A stretch of DNA of 9,063 nt from an archaeon (lineage in GTDB: Archaea; Iainarchaeota; Iainarchaeia; Iainarchaeales; GCA-2688035), in assembly GCA_030745815.1 (NCBI GenBank), contig JASLNX010000027.1:1-9063 (forward strand). Direction: 5' to 3'. Shown here one piece after another: positions 1 to 5,714 of this stretch. Each line of letters begins with the position of its first letter. Within the stretch, counting starts at the first letter, position 1. Position numbers and translations under genes: made by a program. The notes under the pieces were generated by a model, which was given only the letters and a program-made list of their open reading frames with translations, searched no databases and had not been told where the DNA came from.

Positions 1-341
1 ATCCAACTTATACAATTGACACAATTTTAAAGGTAAAGGAACTGTTCCCTGAGAACGATTACTTTTGGTTAATGGGAACGGATTTAATTCCAGAGTTTGA
101 GTCCTGGAAGAACCCTGAGAAAATTCTTAAAGAGGCCAGGCTGATTTTGTTCCCGGTTCCTGGAACAGAGTCTAACAAAAATTCTCTTGTTGAAGCAAGT
201 TTTCCAATTCACGTTAGTGCAAAAGAGATTGATTTAAGCAGCACTGTTGTTAGAGAAAAGCTGGTTAGGGGAGAAGACGTGTCAGGTCTTGTTCAAGACG
301 TTGTTTTGAAGTACATTAAGGAGAACAATTTGTACAAGTAA
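1..341 (+). CDS. nadD: Nicotinate-nucleotide adenylyltransferase (NadD type), 3' part only
   Basis: Partial gene; the reading frame is open from base 3 and the 5' end lies outside the window. The product would transfer AMP from ATP to nicotinate mononucleotide, giving deamido-NAD in cytoplasmic NAD synthesis. Visible signs: PTYTIDTI at the window edge (bases 3-26) matches the SYT-DTL motif. FWLMGTDLIPEF and the following SW match the family's G-D-x(4)-F-x-x-W block. SSTVVREKLVRG near the C-terminus matches the ISST-x-(I/V)-R motif, and the end KYIKENNLYK is the usual YI-x-x-x-x-LY tail. The N-terminal nucleotide-binding motif (HIGH-like) is not in view. This is the bacterial NadD family; most archaea are known for NadM instead, so transfer is possible. 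A hairpin and T-run follow at 349-366, suggesting the transcript ends here. Confidence 0.88.
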   Translation, partial: PTYTIDTILKVKELFPENDYFWLMGTDLIPEFESWKNPEKILKEARLILFPVPGTESNKNSLVEASFPIHVSAKEIDLSSTVVREKLVRGEDVSGLVQDVVLKYIKENNLYK

Positions 342-348
342 AGCCGCG

Positions 349-366
349 AAAAAGCAAAGGCTTTTT
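349..366 (+). terminator. Intrinsic-terminator-like hairpin after nadD
   Basis: AAAAAGC (349-355) and GCTTTTT (360-366) form a perfect 7-bp stem around the 4-nt loop AAAG, and the 3' arm is itself a T-run. It begins 7 nt after the nadD stop codon, which fits transcript termination. In an archaeon the T-run could be the active part, with or without the hairpin. Confidence 0.55.
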
Positions 367-370
367 AGGG

Positions 371-391
371 CAAAGGAATTATAATTAAAAA
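371..391 (+). promoter_or_regulatory. Possible TATA-type promoter for the 446-1683 gene pair
   Basis: A purine-rich stretch (CAAAGGA, 371-377) is followed by an AT-only box, TTATAATTAAAAA (379-391), between the nadD terminator-like hairpin and the gene at 446. With normal archaeal spacing, transcription would begin near 405-412 and give a leader of about 35 nt. The assignment rests only on composition and position. Confidence 0.35.
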
Positions 392-445
392 CAGCAAAGT
401 GCTTGAATTTAGTGAAGAACGATTTTGGTTTGGGTATGATTTGAA

Positions 446-757
446 ATGGGAAGAAAACATGGTGCAACAGCGGCTGCTAAGGCTGCTAAGGATCTGCGTC
501 GTACAAAGGGTGCTAAAAGGAAGAGAAGGAAAAAAGGGGTCGCGCCAAAAGTTACTACTGCAAGAGTGCAGAATCGAATTGGAACAAGGTTGACTCAGGT
601 TCCACAGCATGTACTACCTGGTTCAAAGGTTGTTAGTCGTTCCCGTGGATCGGGTTATGTAATAGACAATGCTGATACTATGATCAAGCGCTTAAAGAGA
701 CTTTCCAGAAAGTCAAATGCAAGGCGTCACAGGGGCACTAATGCAAAACTGCGTTAA
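446..757 (+). CDS. Small, extremely basic protein of unknown function (103 aa)
   Basis: I do not recognise this protein. It has about 18 Arg and 14 Lys but only three Asp and no Glu, so it is strongly cationic and probably binds RNA or DNA. It has an Ala/Lys-rich N-terminus, then a dense basic cluster (KRKRRKK, residues about 24-30). A more ordinary middle part follows (about 38-78, including HVLPGSKVVSRSRGSGYVI), and the protein ends in a second Arg/Lys-rich tail. No signal peptide, membrane segment or zinc motif is seen. The start is the only reasonable ATG in frame; a weak GGGT lies about 10 nt upstream. It ends 11 nt before ilvE and probably shares its transcript. The biased composition could in principle be non-coding noise, but the long frame, spacing and structured middle argue for a real gene. 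A ribosome- or nucleoid-associated role is only a guess. Confidence 0.72.
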   Translation: MGRKHGATAAAKAAKDLRRTKGAKRKRRKKGVAPKVTTARVQNRIGTRLTQVPQHVLPGSKVVSRSRGSGYVIDNADTMIKRLKRLSRKSNARRHRGTNAKLR

Positions 758-768
758 AGGGTGTTTTT

Positions 769-1683
769 ATGGAAGAAGTTGAGTGGATTTGGTTAAACGG
801 CAAATTTGTTAAGTGGGCTGATGCAAAGGTTCACGTTCTCTCGCATGCTCTGCACTACGGCGGAGGGGTCTTTGAGGGAATTCGTTGTTACGATACTGAA
901 AAAGGGCCGGCGGTTTTTAGGCTAAATGACCACATGAAAAGGCTTTATTATTCGGCAGAAGTTTTTGGATTAAAGATTCCGTTCAAGCGCCAAGAGCTCT
1001 ACGACCTTACACTTGAACTTATTGCCAAAAACGGCCTTACAGAGTGTTACATTCGTCCAATTGCATACTATGGCTATGGCCAAATGGGCCTGAATCCAAT
1101 TGGGGCAAAGGTTGATGTTTCAATTGCTGCGTGGCCTTGGGGAGCGTACCTTGGAGAAGAAGGAATTAAGAACGGAATTCGAATGAAGATTTCGCCTTGG
1201 ATTAGGCCTCCAACAAACGTCATGCCAACCAATGCCAAGGTTAATGGAAATTATGTTAACAGCATTCTTGCAAAGGTTGATGCAGTTGAAACAGGTTTTG
1301 AGGAAGCAATTCTTTTAGACATTAAGGGAAATGTTGCCGAGTGTACTGGAGAAAACCTCTTCATTGTAAAAGACAACGTTTTGATTACCCCTCCAACTGA
1401 TAACACGCTGAAGGGAATAACGCGAGACAGCATTATGCAAATTGCTCTTGACTTTGAGGTAAAGGTTGAAGAAAGGCTGTTTAACAAGGACAAGCTTTAC
1501 GCTGCAGACGAAGCATTCCTAACGGGGACCGCCGCAGAGGTTACTCCAATAAGAGAAGTTGACGGGAAAAAGATTGGAGAAGGCAAGCCAGGGCCAATTA
1601 CTAAAAAGCTTCAGGCAAAGTATTATGAGTCAATTCACGGGAAAGCCCCTGAGTACGAGAAATGGCTTGATTTCGTAAAGTGA
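769..1683 (+). CDS. ilvE: Branched-chain amino acid aminotransferase (class IV PLP enzyme)
   Basis: A cytoplasmic PLP enzyme that moves the amino group between glutamate and the 2-oxo acids of Val, Leu and Ile; it is the last step of all three pathways. The 304-aa length is normal for the family. Visible landmarks: the N-terminal WLNGKFV start, GVFEGIRCY (33-41), Arg58 in the phosphate-binding position, the Schiff-base Lys at 157 in NAKVNGNY, Glu191 in AECTGENLF (expected to contact the pyridine nitrogen), and the phosphate-binding loop LTGTAAEVTPI (251-261). All key residues are present. The ATG is preceded by GGGTG (759-763) at 5-nt spacing, which supports the start. It follows the basic 103-aa gene by 11 nt and is separated from leuA by a 235-nt regulatory-looking gap, so it probably belongs to a separate transcription unit. 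D-amino acid or aminodeoxychorismate lyase activity is unlikely given this sequence and the ilv/leu context. Confidence 0.94.
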   Translation: MEEVEWIWLNGKFVKWADAKVHVLSHALHYGGGVFEGIRCYDTEKGPAVFRLNDHMKRLYYSAEVFGLKIPFKRQELYDLTLELIAKNGLTECYIRPIAYYGYGQMGLNPIGAKVDVSIAAWPWGAYLGEEGIKNGIRMKISPWIRPPTNVMPTNAKVNGNYVNSILAKVDAVETGFEEAILLDIKGNVAECTGENLFIVKDNVLITPPTDNTLKGITRDSIMQIALDFEVKVEERLFNKDKLYAADEAFLTGTAAEVTPIREVDGKKIGEGKPGPITKKLQAKYYESIHGKAPEYEKWLDFVK

Positions 1684-1702
1684 CCCCCAATTTGGCAAAA
1701 CA

Positions 1703-1716
1703 GAAAACTTTTTAAA
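1703..1716 (+). promoter_or_regulatory. Archaeal-type BRE/TATA box upstream of the leuA leader
   Basis: GAAAA (1703-1707) directly followed by CTTTTTAAA (1708-1716) has the form of an archaeal BRE plus TATA box. Start-site spacing of about 26 nt from the box centre predicts transcription from about 1738, leaving a roughly 20-nt leader before the small ORF at 1758. A second AT-rich stretch, ATATAATTAATAT at 1728-1740, could instead serve as the box and would give an almost leaderless small ORF. No transcript data are available. Confidence 0.55.
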
Positions 1717-1757
1717 CTCCTTAAGCGATATAATTAATATTATTTAAAGTGATTCAA

Positions 1758-1841
1758 ATGAAGCAAACTGAAATTGTTGGTGCCAAGGGCTTAATTTGCT
1801 TAGAGGCCGTTTTGGTTCTGCTTCTTGTATTGCTAGGATAA
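1758..1841 (+). CDS. Putative Leu/Val-rich leader peptide (27 aa) upstream of leuA
   Basis: A short ORF from ATG to TAA. Of 27 residues, eight are Leu, four Val and two Ile; the last ten read VLVLLLVLLG, and Leu is spelled with five different codons (TTA, TTG, CTG, CTT, CTA). The start has a GTGAT ribosome-binding match (1749-1753) at spacing like that of its neighbours. The stop codon directly abuts a terminator-like hairpin, and the last codons form one arm of a competing hairpin. This matches the design of leu/ilv leader peptides in bacteria, whose translation senses charged tRNA. Alternatively, KG followed by LICLE and a hydrophobic run resembles an archaeal class III (prepilin) signal peptide, so the ORF could be a tiny membrane peptide or a pilin remnant. 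That it is translated is an inference. Confidence 0.5.
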   Translation: MKQTEIVGAKGLICLEAVLVLLLVLLG

Positions 1842-1853
1842 GCACTTCCTAGC
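1832..1853 (+). promoter_or_regulatory. Antiterminator-like hairpin competing with the terminator
   Basis: GCTAGGA (1832-1838) and TCCTAGC (1847-1853) are perfect reverse complements, with an 8-nt loop containing the TAA stop of the small ORF. The 3' arm shares bases 1847-1852 with the 5' side of the terminator-like hairpin, so both cannot form at once. The 5' arm lies in the last three sense codons, so a ribosome finishing the ORF would cover it. The regulatory role is inferred. Confidence 0.5.
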
Positions 1854-1882
1854 TGTAACAATTTTTTGGGAAGTGCGTTTTT
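1842..1882 (+). terminator. Terminator-like hairpin between the leader ORF and leuA
   Basis: GCACTTCC (1842-1849) pairs perfectly with GGAAGTGC (1869-1876). Three further inner pairs (two of them G-T) can extend the stem to 11 bp around a 13-nt loop. The hairpin is followed by GTTTTT (1877-1882). This is the form of a Rho-independent terminator or attenuator. It lies 37 nt upstream of leuA and immediately after the small ORF's stop codon. Confidence 0.6.
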
Positions 1883-1883
1883 G

Positions 1884-1896
1884 GAAAGCTTAAAAG
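1884..1896 (+). promoter_or_regulatory. Second BRE/TATA-like box just upstream of leuA
   Basis: GAAAG (1884-1888) then CTTAAAAG (1889-1896) resembles the first promoter-like element. The predicted start would fall at about 1918-1919, on the leuA start codon itself, giving a leaderless message. That sits oddly with the clear GGTG ribosome-binding site at 1910-1913, so I rate it lower than the upstream box. Confidence 0.3.
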
Positions 1897-1918
1897 TCTT
1901 TAGGTTGAAGGTGTTTGA

Positions 1919-3448
1919 ATGAAGAAAATAAAAATTTTTGACACAACTCTTCGTGACGGGGAACAAAGCCCTGGTGCAACGCTTACTCATCGAGAGAAAA
2001 TGCTGATTGCAAAGCAACTTGAAAAACTCGGCGTTGACGTAATTGAAGCAGGCTTTCCAATTGCAAGCGAAGACGATTTCAAGGCCGTTAAAGAGATTTC
2101 TGAAACAATTAAGGGCCCAATTATTGCAGGCCTTTCAAGGGCAATTGACAAGGATATTATTCGGGCCTGGGAAGCTGTTCAAAATGCTAAAAGGCCAAGA
2201 ATTCACACATTTATGGCTACATCCGATATTCACATTAAAGAACAGTTTAAAAAAACCAGAAAGGAGGCTCTTGAAATGAGTGTTGCAGCAGTTAAACTTG
2301 CTAAAAGCTATTGCAGCGATGTTGAGTTTTCTCCAATGGATGCATCGCGTTCAGACCCAAAATTTCTTTTCCAGGTTTTGGACGAAGTAATTGCTGCGGG
2401 GGCAACAACTCTTAACATTCCTGACACAGTTGGTTATTCCCAGCCTTCAGAATTTGGCCAGTTAATTTCGTCAATTAAGAAAAACGTTCAAGGAATTGAA
2501 GATGTTACAATTAGTGTTCACTGCCACAACGATCTTGGGTTGGCCGTTTCAAACAGCTTGGAGGCCGTAAGAAACGGGGCCACTCAAGTTGAGTGTACAA
2601 TTAATGGGCTTGGCGAGCGAGCTGGAAACGCGTCCCTTGAGGAAATTGTTATGAATCTTGAAACAAGAAAGTCTTTCTTTGACGCAGAGACCAGTATAAC
2701 TCTAAAGGAACTTTTTCCAACAAGCCAAATGGTTAGCAACTTCACAGGAATTTCGGTTCAGAGGAACAAGGCAATTGTTGGAGAGAACGCTTTTGCACAT
2801 GAGTCTGGAATTCACCAGCACGGGCTTCTTGCAAACAGGGAAACTTATGAAATAATGTGCCCTGAAATGGTTGGAAAGAAAACAGCGTTTGTTTTAGGAA
2901 AGCATTCTGGAAGGCATGCTACAAAGCAGGTGCTTGAGGAAATGGGATTTAATCTTAATGAAAAACAGTTGCAGCAGGTTTCTAAAAAAATTAAGGATCT
3001 TGCAGATAAGCAAAAAACTGTTCTTGACGAGGACATTGTGGCAATTGCAGAGGATGTTACAAACCAGTTGAAAAAAGAGGAAACTCGCGTTGTTCTAAAA
3101 GAACTCAGGATTGAAACAGGCAACAAAATCACTCCAACTGCACATCTCTCACTCTTAATTGACGGAAAGGTAGTTGAGGCCAAGGGAACTGGCGTTGGGC
3201 CAGTTGATGCTGTATCAAATGCCCTGCAGTCAGTTGCTCCAACAAAGGTTTCACTGAAGGAATACAATCTTAAGGCAATTACTGGCGGAACCGATGCATT
3301 GGCTGATGTAGTGGTAAAGATTGCAAACGGCGGCGGAAAGGTTCACAAGGCCGAGGCAATTAATGAGGATGTTATAATGGCCAGTGCCAATGCATTAATT
3401 AAGGGAATTAACAAAGCACTTACAAAAGAAGGAGAGGTTGGAAAGTGA
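1919..3448 (+). CDS. leuA: 2-isopropylmalate synthase
   Basis: Condenses acetyl-CoA with 2-oxoisovalerate, the committed step to leucine, in the cytoplasm. The 509 residues carry the HMGL-like TIM-barrel first: IFDTTLRDGEQSPGA (6-20, substrate and metal residues Arg12/Asp13), AGFPIAS (44-50), IPDTVGY (167-173), the metal-binding HCHNDLG (201-207), and NGLGERAGNASLEE (229-242). Next come ENAFAHESGIHQHG (289-302) and the GKHSGRH linker (327-333). The LeuA dimer or regulatory domain lies at about 385-505, so leucine feedback inhibition is expected from family knowledge. The sequence is closest to the bacterial-type LeuA group, not typical archaeal LeuA. One oddity is EFSPMDAS at 136-143, where Met140 occupies a position usually held by Glu. 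The start has GGTG (1910-1913) 5 nt upstream. The stop overlaps ilvB by 4 nt (GTGA). Citramalate or homocitrate synthase are less likely alternatives. Confidence 0.94.
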   Translation: MKKIKIFDTTLRDGEQSPGATLTHREKMLIAKQLEKLGVDVIEAGFPIASEDDFKAVKEISETIKGPIIAGLSRAIDKDIIRAWEAVQNAKRPRIHTFMATSDIHIKEQFKKTRKEALEMSVAAVKLAKSYCSDVEFSPMDASRSDPKFLFQVLDEVIAAGATTLNIPDTVGYSQPSEFGQLISSIKKNVQGIEDVTISVHCHNDLGLAVSNSLEAVRNGATQVECTINGLGERAGNASLEEIVMNLETRKSFFDAETSITLKELFPTSQMVSNFTGISVQRNKAIVGENAFAHESGIHQHGLLANRETYEIMCPEMVGKKTAFVLGKHSGRHATKQVLEEMGFNLNEKQLQQVSKKIKDLADKQKTVLDEDIVAIAEDVTNQLKKEETRVVLKELRIETGNKITPTAHLSLLIDGKVVEAKGTGVGPVDAVSNALQSVAPTKVSLKEYNLKAITGGTDALADVVVKIANGGGKVHKAEAINEDVIMASANALIKGINKALTKEGEVGK

Positions 3449-5142
3449 AAGGAAGCGAGGCAATAATCAGGGCTCTACTTGAGGAAAATGTTGAATACAT
3501 TTTTGGATTCCCAGGGGGGGCAGTAATGCCAATTTACGACGAGTTTCTTGAATTTAAGGATGACCTTAGGCATATTTTGGTAAGGCACGAGCAAGCGGCA
3601 GCTCATGCGGCAGACGGCTATGCAAAGGTTACTGGAAGAGCCGGAGTTTGCCTTGCTACATCTGGCCCGGGCGCCACAAACCTTGTTACTGGCATAATGA
3701 CTGCTTACATGGATTCTGTTCCAATGATTGCTCTTGCTGGAAACGTTCCAACGTCACTTCTTGGAAACGATGCGTTTCAAGAATCTGATATGATGGGAAT
3801 TACTATGCCAATTACAAAGCACAATTTCCAGATTCGCGACCCAAACACAATTCACACAAAAATCAAAAAGGCTTTTACAATTGCGCAAGAGGGAAGACCT
3901 GGCCCGGTCTACATAGATCTTCCAAAGGACTGTCAGACAAAAGAGGTTACAAAGGAGACTAACAATTTTAAGATTGCTGGCTTTAAGCCGGTTTTTGAGG
4001 GCCACCCAAAACAAATAATGAAGGCCGCTGAAATGATTCTCAAGGCCGAGCGCCCGGTTATTCTCGCAGGTGGCGGGATCTTAATTTCAAATGCTTCGCC
4101 TGAACTTAGCAAGCTTGTTGAGATGTTAAACATTCCTGTTACAACAACATTTATGGGAAAAAGTTGTTTTCCTGAGTCTCACCCGCTTTGTCTTGGCATG
4201 CTTGGGATGCACGGGAGAAAGGTTGCAAATTATGCAATTGGAAATGCTGACTTGATAATTAATTTGGGGTGTCGTTTTAGTGACAGAATTACCGGCGACC
4301 TTGAAACATTTGCTTCACAGGCAAAAATAATTCACGTTGACATTGATAGTGCTGAGATTGGAAAGAACGTTAAGATTGACTTGCCAATTGTTGGCGACGC
4401 CAAAAAAGTTCTTGCTCAATTGATTAAGGCTATTGAAGCTAAGGCAGGAAAGCACAAGGAGTGGACTGAAAAGATTAAGCGGTTCATAAAAGAGTGTGAC
4501 TGTGAGATTGACATTTCCGGCAGCCCGCTTGACCCGAGAAAAATTATGTCTGAATTTAACCGAGTTCTAAAAAAGGATGACATTTTAGTAACTGGGACCG
4601 GCCAGCACCAGATGTTTGCCGGGCATTTTGTGAAAAGAGAAAAGCCCCGCACTTTCCTTTCAAGCGGTGGAGCTGGAACAATGGGTTATGGTTTTCCAGC
4701 GGCGATGGGGGCAAAGATTGCGGCTCCAGATTCTCAGGTTTTTGACATTGATGGAGACGGCTCTTTTGCAATGGTTATTCAAGAGCTTGCCACTTGTAAG
4801 GAAGAGAACATTAAGGTTGTTCCGGTCATAATGAACAATGCTTATCTTGGAATGGTTAGGCAGTGGATGGAACTCTTTTTTGACAAGCGTTATAGTGGTG
4901 TTCACTTGAAGAGAACTCCTGACTTTGCAAAGGTTGCTGAAGCATACAGTCTTGAAGGGGTTACTGTTGAAAGGGATTCGGAGATTGCAGAGGCGTTTGA
5001 CCGAGCCTACAAGGCGGATTCAACGGTTGTTCTTGATGTAATTACTCAAGAGGAAGCAAACATTCTTCCAATGTTTCCGGCCGGTGCAAGAAATACTGAC
5101 ATGTTTGGCAATTGTATTCAAAAAAGGGGCAAATTGTTTTAG
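3445..5142 (+). CDS. ilvB: Acetolactate synthase, large (catalytic) subunit
   Basis: A ThDP-dependent enzyme joining two pyruvates to 2-acetolactate, or pyruvate and 2-oxobutyrate to 2-aceto-2-hydroxybutyrate; first common step to Val, Leu and Ile. The 565 residues show the full three-domain plan. The N-terminal PYR domain has FGFPGGAVMPIYD (20-32), the activating Glu49 in VRHEQAAAHAADGYA, and ATSGPGATN (71-79). The central FAD/nucleotide-like domain (about 190-330) includes RPVILAGGGI. The C-terminal PP domain has the ThDP/Mg motif beginning IDGDGSFAM (435-443) and ending at MNNAYLGMVRQW (463-474). The start is GTG, overlapping the leuA stop (GTGA), with GGAGAGG (3431-3437) upstream, so translation is probably coupled to leuA. 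The adjacent regulatory subunit supports the anabolic AHAS rather than a catabolic acetolactate synthase or other ThDP decarboxylase. Confidence 0.96.
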   Translation: MKGSEAIIRALLEENVEYIFGFPGGAVMPIYDEFLEFKDDLRHILVRHEQAAAHAADGYAKVTGRAGVCLATSGPGATNLVTGIMTAYMDSVPMIALAGNVPTSLLGNDAFQESDMMGITMPITKHNFQIRDPNTIHTKIKKAFTIAQEGRPGPVYIDLPKDCQTKEVTKETNNFKIAGFKPVFEGHPKQIMKAAEMILKAERPVILAGGGILISNASPELSKLVEMLNIPVTTTFMGKSCFPESHPLCLGMLGMHGRKVANYAIGNADLIINLGCRFSDRITGDLETFASQAKIIHVDIDSAEIGKNVKIDLPIVGDAKKVLAQLIKAIEAKAGKHKEWTEKIKRFIKECDCEIDISGSPLDPRKIMSEFNRVLKKDDILVTGTGQHQMFAGHFVKREKPRTFLSSGGAGTMGYGFPAAMGAKIAAPDSQVFDIDGDGSFAMVIQELATCKEENIKVVPVIMNNAYLGMVRQWMELFFDKRYSGVHLKRTPDFAKVAEAYSLEGVTVERDSEIAEAFDRAYKADSTVVLDVITQEEANILPMFPAGARNTDMFGNCIQKRGKLF

Positions 5143-5151
5143 GTGAATGAA

Positions 5152-5661
5152 ATGATTGAGGCAAAGAACGGAAAAAAGAATGAGAGCGAGCACATTATTG
5201 GGATTCTTGTAGATGACCACCCTGGCGTAATGTCAAAACTTTGTGGCCTTTTTGCAAGGCGTGGTTTTAATATTAATTCAATTATTGTCGGCAAAACTGA
5301 CAAGCCCGGTCTCACTCACATTGTAATAAGTCTTGTGGCTGACAATAGGACTATTGAACAGGTTGAAAAGCAGATTAATAAATTAATTGATGTTGTAAAA
5401 ATTACTGACTTAAGCCCACAGCACAGTGTTGTAAGAGAGCATTGCCTTGTTCGTGTCTCCTCAACTGAGAGTTCAAGGGATGCCATAGTTAATCTTGCCA
5501 AGCTAAAGGACGCAAAAGTTCTTAATGTAAACCACACAAGTATTATCCTGGAGCTTGTGGACAGCCCTCAGAAAATTGACAACTTTTTGGAAATGCTGGC
5601 CAAGTACGGGGTAAAGGAGTTAAGCAGAACAGGAATTAATGCAATGCAAAACGGTAACTAA
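5152..5661 (+). CDS. ilvN: Acetolactate synthase, small (regulatory) subunit
   Basis: Binds IlvB, stimulates its activity and normally confers valine feedback inhibition. An ACT domain comes first (HIIGILVDDHPGVMSKLCGLF and the strand-helix pattern to about residue 85), with the ligand-site-like GFNINSI and LTHIVISL segments. The C-terminal AHAS small-subunit domain (about 95-165) includes VREHCLVRV. Length is usual for the family. I place the start at ATG 5152 (169 aa). A GTG at 5143, abutting the ilvB stop, would add three residues, but that GTG sits inside AGGTGA (5141-5146). That is an excellent ribosome-binding match, and the GGTG core ends 6 nt before ATG 5152, the same spacing as in other genes here. 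The binding site overlaps the ilvB TAG codon, so the two subunits are probably made in a coupled ratio. Confidence 0.93.
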   Translation: MIEAKNGKKNESEHIIGILVDDHPGVMSKLCGLFARRGFNINSIIVGKTDKPGLTHIVISLVADNRTIEQVEKQINKLIDVVKITDLSPQHSVVREHCLVRVSSTESSRDAIVNLAKLKDAKVLNVNHTSIILELVDSPQKIDNFLEMLAKYGVKELSRTGINAMQNGN

Positions 5662-5714
5662 TGTAAGTACAAAAATGTTTTTTAAAAAAGTTATTATTAA
5701 CTGGAGGAATTAAA
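5662..5714 (+). other. ilvN-ilvC gap with a T6A6 palindrome and a strong ribosome-binding site
   Basis: This 53-nt gap is the longest within the leuA-ilvD run. It holds the perfect palindrome TTTTTTAAAAAA (5678-5689) and GGAGG (5703-5707), 7 nt before the ilvC ATG. The palindrome could be a weak terminator or a TATA-like box. As a promoter it would start transcription at about 5707-5710 and lose the ribosome-binding site, so a promoter role is doubtful. I see no gene in it. Confidence 0.35.

Noticed and set aside
1842..1922. Read-through of the leader ORF's TAA, which stays open to 1922 in the same frame
   Set aside because: The extension shows no hydrophobic or pilin-like pattern and would run through the hairpin and over the leuA start; there is no sign of recoding.
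2845..3267. 140-aa open frame on the minus strand
   Set aside because: It lies wholly inside leuA in antisense, is Ser/Cys/Phe-rich as expected of a complement shadow, and has no motif or ribosome-binding site.
5678..5689. T6A6 palindrome as an internal ilvC promoter
   Set aside because: The predicted start would fall after or within the GGAGG ribosome-binding site, making that site useless; kept only as a low-confidence note.
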